From positions 1 through 15,863 of the forward strand of contig BEHZ01000025.1 in the NCBI GenBank assembly GCA_002923335.1: a DNA stretch of 15,863 bases. Direction: 5' to 3'. The position numbers and the translations under genes are program-made. The notes beneath the pieces were generated by a model, which made no database searches, was not told the origin of the DNA, and saw only the letters and a program-made list of their open reading frames with translations. Shown one piece after another: positions 7,345-14,495 of this stretch (the stretch's first letter is position 1; each line of letters opens with the position of its first letter). The DNA comes from a bacterium HR23. Lineage in GTDB: Bacteria; Chloroflexota; Dehalococcoidia; Lucifugimonadales; HRBIN23.

Positions 7345-7959
7345 TTACTCCCCCAGGCGAAAGGGCGGGTAGCGGGTGGTGAGCAGGAGGGCATATCCCG
7401 CCACTCGGTAGACCCAGCGATTGATGCCCATCACCAGGCCCCACAGGTCCGGGGGGTATTTGCCGGTGAACAGGTTGGCGATGGCGCCATACAGCACCAG
7501 GAGTAGATGCAGGCCTCCAAAGCGATACCCCACCCCGCCCTGGAAAATGCTCACGATGAGGTAGTGGGGAATGGCCAATAGCCACCACTGCACCAGGGCC
7601 CGCCAGCGGTGGAGGCGCTCAGGGTAGGCCACCTGCAGGTCGGCAGGGTAGTCATCCCGTGGGGCCAGGGTGAAGGGGGGATACCTATCGGTGCCCAGGG
7701 CCTGATAACTGTAGAAGCCCACACGCCACGCCCACCGCAGGACCCCCACGCTGTAGTCAAAGAGGGGACGGGGGTAGCGCTCCGTAAAAAGGATGGCGAA
7801 GAGGGCGATCACCCAAACGACAAGGGCACCGATGAAGAGGAAGGCCAACACCACCAGGTGGGGGATGATGAGGAGCCACTTCACCAGGAAGAGCCAACGG
7901 CTGATAGGCTCCGTCAACTCCCCTCGGAGGGTCAAGGGGTAGGATGTGGGCTGGCTCAT
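7345..7959 (-). CDS. Membrane protein with two DUF4389 repeats
   Basis: The 204-residue protein is made of two similar halves. Half one (about 18-97) has VKWLLIIPH and half two (about 115-201) has VQWWLLAIPH; each ends in a region of the form FTxxYP...RW...Y...RYPPF. Hydrophobic segments suit membrane helices at about 24-57 (probably two) and 123-160. DUF4389 proteins are uncharacterised membrane proteins; no function should be assigned. It lies 17 bases before the reductase and 40 bases after the molybdopterin subunit on the same strand, so it is probably co-transcribed. The ATG at 7959 has only a weak ACGGGG-like site upstream. Confidence 0.8.
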   Translation of the reverse strand: MSQPTSYPLTLRGELTEPISRWLFLVKWLLIIPHLVVLAFLFIGALVVWVIALFAILFTERYPRPLFDYSVGVLRWAWRVGFYSYQALGTDRYPPFTLAPRDDYPADLQVAYPERLHRWRALVQWWLLAIPHYLIVSIFQGGVGYRFGGLHLLLVLYGAIANLFTGKYPPDLWGLVMGINRWVYRVAGYALLLTTRYPPFRLGE

Positions 7960-7999
7960 CCCCGTGCTCTGTAGACGCTTCCCCTATTCCCTCAACCCT

Positions 8000-10315
8000 T
8001 CACGCCCCATCACCGGCGACGGCCTGCAGGTGCTCCGCCTGCTTCTTCTCCTGGATGGCCCAGAAGACGGTCTCGGGGGTCATGGGGAGTTTGGTGAGGC
8101 GGACACCCACGGCCCGATAGATGGCGTTGGCCAGGGCGGCGGGGCCGGGGACGATGGGAGGCTCCCCCACGCCTCTCACCCCCAGGGGGCCATCGGGCGC
8201 AGGCACCTCCACGATGCAGGTGTCAATCATGGGGAGGTCCAGGGCGGTGGGCTCTCGGTAGTCCAGGAGGGTGGGGTTGCGCAGTTTCCCTTTGTCCCAG
8301 GCGTAGTATTCAAAGAGGCCCCAGCCGATGCCCTGGACGGCCCCGCCCTGCATCTGCCCCTCTACCTGGATGGGGTTGATGACTCTTCCGGCGTCCTGGA
8401 AGGCGGTAAAGCGGAGGATTTTCACCTTGCCTGTTTCGGGGTCTACCTCCACATCGCAGAGTTGGGCGGAGAACTCGTTGGCGGGCTGGAGGCGGGTAAC
8501 GGTGCCGGTGCCCACAATGGGGCCTGTCCCTCGGGTGCGGGTGAGGCCTGCCACCTGCCGCCAGGGGAGCACCTGCTCCGGGTCGCTCTTCACCCAGAAC
8601 TTGCCGTCGGCGTATTCAATGTCCTCGGGGGTGAGACGGCGGTCGGGTTTGGAGAGGGCGTCGGCCGCCTGGGCCTTCATCTGCGCGATGACACTCTGGC
8701 AGGCACGGGCCAGGGCAGCGCTCTGGGTGAAGGTGGTTCGGCTTCCAGCGCTCAGGTCGGTGTAGGGGGTGCAGTTGGTGTCCCCCACACGGATGGAGAT
8801 GTGGTCCAAGGGGAGTTGGAGCATATCGGCGACCATCTGGAGCATAGAGGTGCGGGTGCCGGTGATGTCCACCTGGCCCGTTACGATCTGCACGGTGCCG
8901 TCCACATTGACGACGACCTGGGAGGAGGAGGTCAAAATGGCCCCCATCCAGGCCCCCATGGCCAGACCCCTTCCCCGGTTCTTCCCCTGGAGGGGGGTAT
9001 TCCAGTGGGGGTGTTTCCTGATGGCCTCCAGGATGGCCTTCACACCGATGCGCCCGTATGTCTGGCCGGTAACATTCTGGTCGCCCTCCTGGGCGGCGTT
9101 GCGGAGGCGGAACTCCAGGGGGTCAAGGCCCAGGCGCTCGGCCAGCATGTCCAGGGTGCTCTCGGAGGCGAAGGCGGCGGCGGTTGCGCCAGGGGCGCGG
9201 TAGGCCTGGACACGGGGCTTATTGGTTACCACATCGTAGGCCTCCACCTTCATGGCAGGGGCCTTGTAAGGGGCGAAGATGCACCAGGTGGCCCCTTGCA
9301 CGGGTGCGCCGGGGAAGGCGCCCGCATCCATAACGATTTTGGCGTAAAGGCCGGTCAGGGTGCCGTCCCGCTTGGCGCCCGCCTTCACGGTAATATAGGC
9401 GGGGGAGGCGGGGCCGGTGGCACGGAAGACCTCCGCCCGGTCCATCACCATCTTCACGGGCCGGCCGGCCTTCCGGCTGAGCAGAATGGCCAACGGCTCC
9501 AGGATGACATAAATCTTCCCTCCAAATGCTCCCCCCACCTCGGCGGGGATGACATTGAGCATATGGAGAGGCACCTTCAGCAAGGCGGAGAGCATGCGCT
9601 GGGCGTTGAAGGTGCCCTGAGTGGTAGTCCACACATGGATTCTGCCGTCGGCGTCCACCCAGGCCACGCACGCCTGCGGCTCCAGGTAGCCCTGGTGCAC
9701 CATCTGGGTCTCAAAGGACTGCTCCACCACCACATCTGCGGCGGCCCATGCCTTCTCCAGGTCGCCGAAGCCCACCTCCACGATGGTGGCGATGTTGGAG
9801 GGTTTGGAGGGCTTTTCCCCCAGGGTGCGGGTATAGAGGTTGGGGTGCAGGAGGGGGGCGTCGGGCTTCATGGCGTCCAGGGCGTTCTCCACCACGGGGA
9901 GAACCTCGTAGTCCACCTGGATGAGTTCCAGCGCCGCCTCGGCGATTTCGGGGGATGTGGCGGCCACGGCAGCGACGGCGTGTCCCTCAAAAAGGGCTTT
10001 TTCGTGGGCGATGGTGAGCCGACGCAGGTGATCCAGGTCAATCATCAGTTCCCCGCCGAAGGCGGCGCGGGCGTCCTCCAGGGGTGGGAGGTCCTGGGCG
10101 GTTACCACCGCCTTGACCCCCTCCAGGGCCAGGGCGCGGGAGGCGTCTATCCGGCGGATGTAGGCGTGGGGATGAGGGCTGCGGAGCACTTTGCCGTGGA
10201 GCATGCCCGGCAGTTTCAGGTCCGCCCCGAAGCGGGCGGTGCCTGTAACACGCTCCAGGGCGTCGGCCTTGGGGATGGGCTTGCCGATGTAGCGGAACGG
10301 GGTGGTCGTGGTCAT
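8000..10315 (-). CDS. Xanthine dehydrogenase-family molybdopterin-binding (large) subunit
   Basis: The 771-residue protein is a typical large subunit, with the aldehyde oxidase a/b hammerhead domain (about 20-130) and the molybdopterin-binding domains after it. Motifs include TTQGT (231-235), GGAFGGK (261-267), AYRAPG (371-376) and GVGEPP with the probable catalytic E718. AYRAPG is not the AYRCSFR loop of form I CO dehydrogenase and is nearer to hydroxybenzoyl-CoA reductase and other hydroxylases. At the GQG-type cofactor loop it reads DITGTRTS (483-490), with TGTRT in place of the common GQGxxT. The substrate is unknown: a purine, aldehyde, N-heterocycle or aromatic acyl-CoA are all possible. 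The ATG overlaps the stop of the 2Fe-2S subunit by 1 base (TAATG), so translation is coupled. The three subunits follow the order FAD, 2Fe-2S, large. Confidence 0.93.
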   Translation of the reverse strand: MTTTTPFRYIGKPIPKADALERVTGTARFGADLKLPGMLHGKVLRSPHPHAYIRRIDASRALALEGVKAVVTAQDLPPLEDARAAFGGELMIDLDHLRRLTIAHEKALFEGHAVAAVAATSPEIAEAALELIQVDYEVLPVVENALDAMKPDAPLLHPNLYTRTLGEKPSKPSNIATIVEVGFGDLEKAWAAADVVVEQSFETQMVHQGYLEPQACVAWVDADGRIHVWTTTQGTFNAQRMLSALLKVPLHMLNVIPAEVGGAFGGKIYVILEPLAILLSRKAGRPVKMVMDRAEVFRATGPASPAYITVKAGAKRDGTLTGLYAKIVMDAGAFPGAPVQGATWCIFAPYKAPAMKVEAYDVVTNKPRVQAYRAPGATAAAFASESTLDMLAERLGLDPLEFRLRNAAQEGDQNVTGQTYGRIGVKAILEAIRKHPHWNTPLQGKNRGRGLAMGAWMGAILTSSSQVVVNVDGTVQIVTGQVDITGTRTSMLQMVADMLQLPLDHISIRVGDTNCTPYTDLSAGSRTTFTQSAALARACQSVIAQMKAQAADALSKPDRRLTPEDIEYADGKFWVKSDPEQVLPWRQVAGLTRTRGTGPIVGTGTVTRLQPANEFSAQLCDVEVDPETGKVKILRFTAFQDAGRVINPIQVEGQMQGGAVQGIGWGLFEYYAWDKGKLRNPTLLDYREPTALDLPMIDTCIVEVPAPDGPLGVRGVGEPPIVPGPAALANAIYRAVGVRLTKLPMTPETVFWAIQEKKQAEHLQAVAGDGA

Positions 10316-10815
10316 TACTGCACCTCCCCTCGGGCCACAGCCAGGATGGCCCGCACGATTTTATCGTAGCCGGTGCATCGGCAGAGATTGCCGGCGATAG
10401 CCAGGCGCACCTGGTGCTCGGTGGGGTTGGGGTTCTCCTGCAGAAGGTATTTGGCGGAGAGGAGGAAGCCGGGGGTGCAGAACCCGCACTGCAACGCCCC
10501 GTATTGGATAAAGGCTTTCTGGAGGGGGTCCAGTCGCCCATTCTGGGCAAGCCCCTCAACGGTGAGGATTTCCGCACCGTCGGCCTCGGGGGCCAGCACC
10601 AGGCAGGAGTTCACCGTTTTGCCGTTCATAAGAATCGTGCAACACCCGCAGTTACCGTTGCCACATCCCTCCTTGGTGCCGGTGAGGCCCAGTTCCTCTC
10701 GCAGGGCCTCAAGAAGGGTCTGCCAGGGTTTCACCAAAAGGACATGCGGCTCGCCGTTGACCTTCATACGGACCTGGGTGCGTAGAGACAGTTTGTCCAG
10801 GGGAAAAGTCGTCAT
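10315..10815 (-). CDS. Xanthine dehydrogenase-family 2Fe-2S (small) subunit
   Basis: The 166-residue protein has a plant-type ferredoxin domain followed by the [2Fe-2S]-binding helical domain, and passes electrons between the molybdenum site and FAD. The N-terminal cluster uses C51, C56, C59 and C71; the second uses C110, C113, C145 and C147 (QCGFCTPG and NLCRCTGY). An extra cysteine, C58, replaces the common Ala in the CGAC motif, giving CGCC. There is no signal peptide. The ATG at 10815 has AGGAG about 10 bases upstream and lies 11 bases after the FAD-subunit stop. Confidence 0.94.
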   Translation of the reverse strand: MTTFPLDKLSLRTQVRMKVNGEPHVLLVKPWQTLLEALREELGLTGTKEGCGNGNCGCCTILMNGKTVNSCLVLAPEADGAEILTVEGLAQNGRLDPLQKAFIQYGALQCGFCTPGFLLSAKYLLQENPNPTEHQVRLAIAGNLCRCTGYDKIVRAILAVARGEVQ

Positions 10816-10826
10816 GGCGTGCTCTC

Positions 10827-11708
10827 CTATTCTAGCGTGATGCCCAAATCGGCTAGGGCCTTGCTAAGGGTGCGGCGGGTAAGGACCTTCACCAGTTCCT
10901 TCCGGTAGGCGATGCTCCCCCGCACATCGGTGATGGGGTTCGTGGCCAACACAGCCTTTTCCCCGGCCTCCACCAGCAATGCAGGGGTAGGGCGTTGGCC
11001 CTCCAGCACCGCTTCGGCGTCCCGCGCCCGGACGGGGGTGGGGGCAACGGCGGAGAGGGCGATGCGGGCCCGGGCGACGACGCCCCGGCTATCTAGGGCG
11101 ACGAGGCTTGCCACCCCCGCCACGGCGATATCCATCTCTTCCCGGGGGATGAAGCGGAGATAGTGGCTACTACTGCGGGGAGGGGGTGGGGGAACCCGCA
11201 CCCCTAAGAGGATTTCATCGGGGGCGAGGACGGTCTGTCCAGGGCCGGTGAAGAAACGCTCCAAGGGCACCTCCCGCTCCCCCCGGGGACCGCCAATATG
11301 GGCGATGGCCTCGTAGACCAGGAGAGGAGGAACGGTGTCGGCGGAGGGGGCGGCGTTGCAGATGTTGCCCCCCAGGGACGCACGGTGCTGAATCTGCCAG
11401 GACCCTACCAGCATGGCCCCGTCCCGAATAGCGGGGTAGTGCTGAGCCACCACGGGGTCTTTGTATACCCGGTAGCACGGCACCCCTGCGCCGATGTAGA
11501 GTCCTTTGCGGGGCCCCCATTCCAAACGCATCAGTTCGGGAATATGCTTGACATCCATAACCAGGTCGGCCCGCTTACGGCCCACCCGCAGTTGGTCAAT
11601 AAGGTCTGTGCCCCCGGCCAGTGGGCGCACGGTTCGCCCGTCAGCCTGGGCCAGGATAGCGTAGGCTTCCCGGAGGCGTTTGGGGGCGACATACTCAAAG
11701 GGGCGCAT
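10827..11708 (-). CDS. Xanthine dehydrogenase-family FAD-binding (medium) subunit
   Basis: The 293-residue protein has the CoxM/CutM-type layout. It contains PLAGGTDL (29-36) for the FAD pyrophosphate and SLGGNICNAAPSAD (111-124), the second FAD motif. It passes electrons from the 2Fe-2S clusters to the acceptor. It is the first gene of the operon, about 20 bases after the predicted transcription start. GGAGG lies 6 bases before the ATG on the minus strand (11715-11719). Confidence 0.93.
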   Translation of the reverse strand: MRPFEYVAPKRLREAYAILAQADGRTVRPLAGGTDLIDQLRVGRKRADLVMDVKHIPELMRLEWGPRKGLYIGAGVPCYRVYKDPVVAQHYPAIRDGAMLVGSWQIQHRASLGGNICNAAPSADTVPPLLVYEAIAHIGGPRGEREVPLERFFTGPGQTVLAPDEILLGVRVPPPPPRSSSHYLRFIPREEMDIAVAGVASLVALDSRGVVARARIALSAVAPTPVRARDAEAVLEGQRPTPALLVEAGEKAVLATNPITDVRGSIAYRKELVKVLTRRTLSKALADLGITLE

Positions 11709-11734
11709 AGAGCACCTCCATCTGCAGTAACGCC

Positions 11735-11763
11735 ATTATAGGAAACGGACAGCACGCCTGCAA
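11735..11763 (-). promoter_or_regulatory. Near-consensus sigma70-type promoter of the molybdo-hydroxylase operon
   Basis: On the minus strand, TTGCAG (11763-11758), a 17-base spacer and a perfect TATAAT (11740-11735) lie just upstream of the FAD subunit. Predicted start is near 11728, giving a leader of about 20 bases that contains the ribosome binding site. Such a strong promoter suggests high basal expression unless a repressor acts here. I saw no clear operator palindrome across it. Confidence 0.75.
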
Positions 11764-11931
11764 GCCAGGTGCCCCACCCTCCGAAGGCGAGGGGGGAACC
11801 CTGCTGGCGACCCCCCTGTGGTGCAATATACGCCTGCGGGCCGGTGGGACGAGGCCTTCCATGCCTTACAATGGAAGAAGCGAGCCTGTTCCCGGGGCAG
11901 GGGGAACACAGACATAAGGGCGAGGTCCCCT
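11764..11931 (+). promoter_or_regulatory. Upstream region of aspartokinase with weak promoter and hairpins
   Basis: The -10-like TACAAT (11867-11872) has no good -35 at the proper spacing. Two inverted repeats are visible. TGTTCCC/GGGAACA (11887-11893 and 11902-11908) forms a 7-base-pair stem with an 8-base loop, ending 23 bases before the start codon. Further upstream, AGGGGGG/CCCCCCT (11790-11796 and 11811-11817) overlaps an alternative CCCTC/GAGGG pairing (11777-11781 and 11789-11793). This does not resemble a lysine riboswitch, which is longer. Function unknown. Confidence 0.4.
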
Positions 11932-13149
11932 ATGACGCTGATTGTGCAGAAATACGGGGGGAGTTCCCTGGCAGATGCGGAGAAGGTCCGCCATGTGGCC
12001 CGGCGTATCGGTGCGACGCGGGACAAGGGGTATCAGGTGGTGGCGGTGTGCTCGGCCATGGGCGACACCACCGACGACCTCATCCGGTTGGCGTATACCA
12101 TAAGCCCCCGTCCTGACCCCCGGGAACTCGACCTGCTCCTCTCCACGGGGGAGATCGTCTCCTGCACTCTGGTGGCCATGGCCCTGAAGGAGATGGGCTA
12201 TCCGGCGGTGAGCCTCACGGGTTTCCAGGCGGGTATCCGCACCGAACGCACCTATGGCAAGGCCCGCATCGCCCACATTGACCCCCAGCGCATTCTGAAG
12301 GAACTGGAGGAAGGGAAAATCGTTATCGTGGCGGGCTTCCAGGGTTTTACCGAGGACATGGACATCACTACCTTGGGGCGAGGGGGCTCGGACACCACTG
12401 CGGTCGCCCTGGCGGTGGCCCTGGAGGCAGAGCGGTGCGAGATCTACACGGATGTGGAGGGGATTTACACCGCCGACCCGCGCATTGTTCCCGAAGCCCG
12501 CAAGTTGAAGGAGATAGACTACGAGGAGATGCTGGAACTGGCGGTGGCGGGGGCGAAGATGCAACCCCGCTCCATTGAACTGGCAGCCCTGTATCGGGTG
12601 CCGGTGGTGGTGGCCAGCACCTTCAGCGACGCCCCCGGCACTCTCATTCACGGAGAGGTGAGCATGGAACTGCGTGAGCGTGTGCGTGGCGTGGCCTCGG
12701 ACACCAATGTGGCCAAGATAACGGTGCTGGGGGTGCCCGACCGCCCCGGCATCGCTGCCGCCCTCTTTGAGCCCCTGGCCCAGGTGGGCATTAGCGTGGA
12801 CGTTATTGTGCAGAACGCCTCGGTGGAGGGGCTGACGGACCTGAGTTTTACCGTTGCCCGCTCCGACCTCCCCCGTGCCCTGGAGGCGGTGCGCCCCGTG
12901 GCCCAGCAGATAGGCGCACGGGGTCTCCACAGCGACGAGCGTCTGGCCAAAGTGAGCGTTGTGGGAACGGGGATGCAGTATGCGCCGGGCTACGCCGCTC
13001 GGATGTTCCGTGCCCTGGCGGATGCCGGCATCAACATTGAGATGATCACCACCTCCGAGATCCGCATAACCTGCATCGTGCGGGAGGAGCGGGTGAAGGA
13101 GGCGGTGCGGGCCCTGCATAAGGCCTTCCGTCTGGAGGAGGGGGGATAA
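11932..13149 (+). CDS. Aspartate kinase (aspartokinase) with two ACT domains
   Basis: Aspartokinase phosphorylates L-aspartate, the first step toward lysine, threonine, methionine and diaminopimelate. The 405-residue length is that of the monofunctional lysC-type enzyme. The kinase domain holds KYGGSS (7-12), TGE (72-74) and TLGRGGSDTTAVAL (147-160). Two ACT domains follow (about 263-335 and 340-400), including TSEIRITC (374-381), which bind the feedback amino acid in the family. GAKMQPRSIE (207-216) is the usual hinge. The frame runs back to a GTG at 11818, but the ATG at 11932, with GAGG at 11922-11925, gives the normal start. No other aspartate-pathway gene is in the window. A transporter follows 45 bases later. 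Confidence 0.95.
   Translation: MTLIVQKYGGSSLADAEKVRHVARRIGATRDKGYQVVAVCSAMGDTTDDLIRLAYTISPRPDPRELDLLLSTGEIVSCTLVAMALKEMGYPAVSLTGFQAGIRTERTYGKARIAHIDPQRILKELEEGKIVIVAGFQGFTEDMDITTLGRGGSDTTAVALAVALEAERCEIYTDVEGIYTADPRIVPEARKLKEIDYEEMLELAVAGAKMQPRSIELAALYRVPVVVASTFSDAPGTLIHGEVSMELRERVRGVASDTNVAKITVLGVPDRPGIAAALFEPLAQVGISVDVIVQNASVEGLTDLSFTVARSDLPRALEAVRPVAQQIGARGLHSDERLAKVSVVGTGMQYAPGYAARMFRALADAGINIEMITTSEIRITCIVREERVKEAVRALHKAFRLEEGG
12652..12666 (+). promoter_or_regulatory. Candidate internal start for an aspartokinase regulatory (beta) subunit
   Basis: GGAG (12652-12655) lies 8 bases before an in-frame ATG (12664-12666), residue M245. Starting here would yield 161 residues containing both ACT domains. 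Bacillus and Corynebacterium lysC genes make a separate beta subunit of similar size from an internal start, so the position is suggestive. Not proven by sequence alone. Confidence 0.45.
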
Positions 13150-13194
13150 GGGCGGAGGCGGCGCTGGCACGCCGGAGATGGGTGTGCTACGCTA

Positions 13195-14115
13195 GTGCCC
13201 GTGGGTAAGGCCCCCGTCTCGGCCCCGGCCCGTAGAGGCAGGGGCTTCGTTGTCGCTCAGTTACTGCTGGTGGTGCTCTTCTGGGCCAGCACCTTCCCTG
13301 TCAGCAAGGTGGCCCTGGGGGAGACCACGCCCTTTCTCCTGGCGGGCCTGCGCTATGCGGTCAGTGGGGCGCTCCTGGGGCTATGGTGGGGGCTGGCGTT
13401 TCGGCCCCCCGCTCCGCAGGCTCCATCGTCCATTCCCTGGGGTGGCGTGTTCGCCTTTGCCCTCAGCGGCGTGGTGGGCTTCAACGCCTTCTTCTACTTA
13501 GGGTTGAAGCAGTCCACCGCTGTCAATGGTTCCCTTATCCAGCCTACCGCAGCGGCCATGGGCACTGCCCTGCTGGCGTGGATGCTTTTGGGGGAGCGCC
13601 TGGCGGGGTGGCGGTATCTGGCCTTCCCTCTGGCCACGGCGGGTGTTGCCCTGGTCATTCTGGGCGACCCCGCGCGCCAGGTAGACCCCTCTTCCCTGGT
13701 GGGGAACCTGTTCTTCCTGCTGGGGGGCACCTCTTTTGCCCTGTCCAACATCGTGGGGAGGCGCCTTTTTCAGCGCACACTGCCCCTGCAGGCGGTGGCG
13801 CTGGCCAACTCTTTGGGGGCGGTTATCCTTTTGCTCCTGGCCGTGGGGGAAGGGGGGTGGAGCACCCTGCCCCACGCCTCGTGGAGGCTGTGGGCCATTG
13901 TGGGGTATATGGGGGCCTTCGCCACGGGTATCGGCTACCTCTGGTGGTATGAAGGGGTGCGCCGTCTGGGGGCCACCCGCACCGGGGTGTTCACCTTCCT
14001 GGTGCCGGTGGTGGGGGCGTTCCTCTCCGTTGCCTTTTTGGGGGAGCCTTTCCACCCCCTGCAGATGCTGGGAGGGGTGTTGGCTCTGCTGGGGGTGGGC
14101 CTGGTGTTGCTCTAG
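13195..14115 (+). CDS. EamA/DMT-family transporter
   Basis: The 306-residue protein is almost entirely hydrophobic, with about ten predicted membrane helices in two EamA halves (roughly 20-155 and 165-305). WASTFPVSK (30-38) near the N-terminus is typical. Members export amino acids, metabolites or drugs; the substrate is not evident. GTG 13195 is the first possible start after the preceding in-frame stop. A second GTG at 13201 is nearly equivalent, and the ribosome binding site is poor (GGAG at 13174-13177, 17 bases away). It follows aspartokinase by 45 bases and precedes a VOC protein by 10 bases on the same strand. An amino-acid exporter role is possible but only a guess from position. Confidence 0.85.
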   Translation: MPVGKAPVSAPARRGRGFVVAQLLLVVLFWASTFPVSKVALGETTPFLLAGLRYAVSGALLGLWWGLAFRPPAPQAPSSIPWGGVFAFALSGVVGFNAFFYLGLKQSTAVNGSLIQPTAAAMGTALLAWMLLGERLAGWRYLAFPLATAGVALVILGDPARQVDPSSLVGNLFFLLGGTSFALSNIVGRRLFQRTLPLQAVALANSLGAVILLLLAVGEGGWSTLPHASWRLWAIVGYMGAFATGIGYLWWYEGVRRLGATRTGVFTFLVPVVGAFLSVAFLGEPFHPLQMLGGVLALLGVGLVLL

Positions 14116-14125
14116 GGGGGGAGGC

Positions 14126-14491
14126 ATGATTGAGGACATTGTGGGCGTTATCCTGTGGACGGAGAACCTGGAGGGGATGGTCCGCTTCTACCGGGATGTG
14201 CTGGGCCTGAGGGAGCACAGTCGGCACGGGGACTTTGTTGCTTTTGAGGTGCGCCCTGGGGTGCGTTTGAGCATTGGACGGCATAGCCGGGTGCGAGGGA
14301 GGGCACAGGACCCCTATCGTGTCATGGTGAACCTGGGGGTAAAGGACATCCACGCCGTTTATGAGGAACTGCGCAGGCGGGGCGTGTCTTTCCTGCGCCC
14401 GCCGGAGCGGGAGCACTGGGGTGGGTGGGTGGCCACCTTCCAGGACCCCGACGGCAATATCCTGCAACTTCTGCAGGGGGCCAGCAGATAA
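14126..14491 (+). CDS. VOC (glyoxalase/bleomycin-resistance/dioxygenase) superfamily protein
   Basis: The 121-residue protein has the paired beta-alpha-beta-beta-beta modules of this fold, with FYRDVLGL (21-28) in the first and FQDPDGNILQL (105-115) in the second. The metal-binding residues of glyoxalase I are not obvious: the first-strand position in GVILWT has no His or Gln, and the final Glu of the usual GNxxEL is Gln114. A binding or scavenging role is thus as likely as catalysis. The ATG at 14126 is preceded by GGGGGGAGG at very close spacing. It lies between two transporter genes, 10 bases after one and 4 bases before the other. Confidence 0.8.
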   Translation: MIEDIVGVILWTENLEGMVRFYRDVLGLREHSRHGDFVAFEVRPGVRLSIGRHSRVRGRAQDPYRVMVNLGVKDIHAVYEELRRRGVSFLRPPEREHWGGWVATFQDPDGNILQLLQGASR

Positions 14492-14495
14492 GGCC

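Noticed and set aside
7328..7588. N-terminal extension of the PanE-like reductase
   Set aside because: The 87 extra residues overlap the DUF4389 gene in another frame. The Rossmann start MRIAVVGAGAIGG with its own AAAGGAGG site is the normal N-terminus.
7946..10369. An 807-codon plus-strand open frame antisense to the molybdopterin subunit
   Set aside because: It mirrors a recognised gene almost exactly and its translation is Gly/His-rich with no family resemblance. GC-rich coding DNA often leaves such antisense frames open.
8000..11708. Carbon monoxide dehydrogenase (coxMSL)
   Set aside because: The gene order fits, but the large subunit has AYRAPG and not the AYRCSFR loop needed for form I CO dehydrogenase.
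11818..11931. Upstream GTG start for aspartokinase
   Set aside because: It would add 38 residues without family similarity. The ATG at 11932 gives the standard N-terminus.
11866..13170. A 434-codon minus-strand frame over aspartokinase
   Set aside because: The sense strand is a complete aspartokinase; the antisense translation is His/Gly-rich and unlike known proteins.
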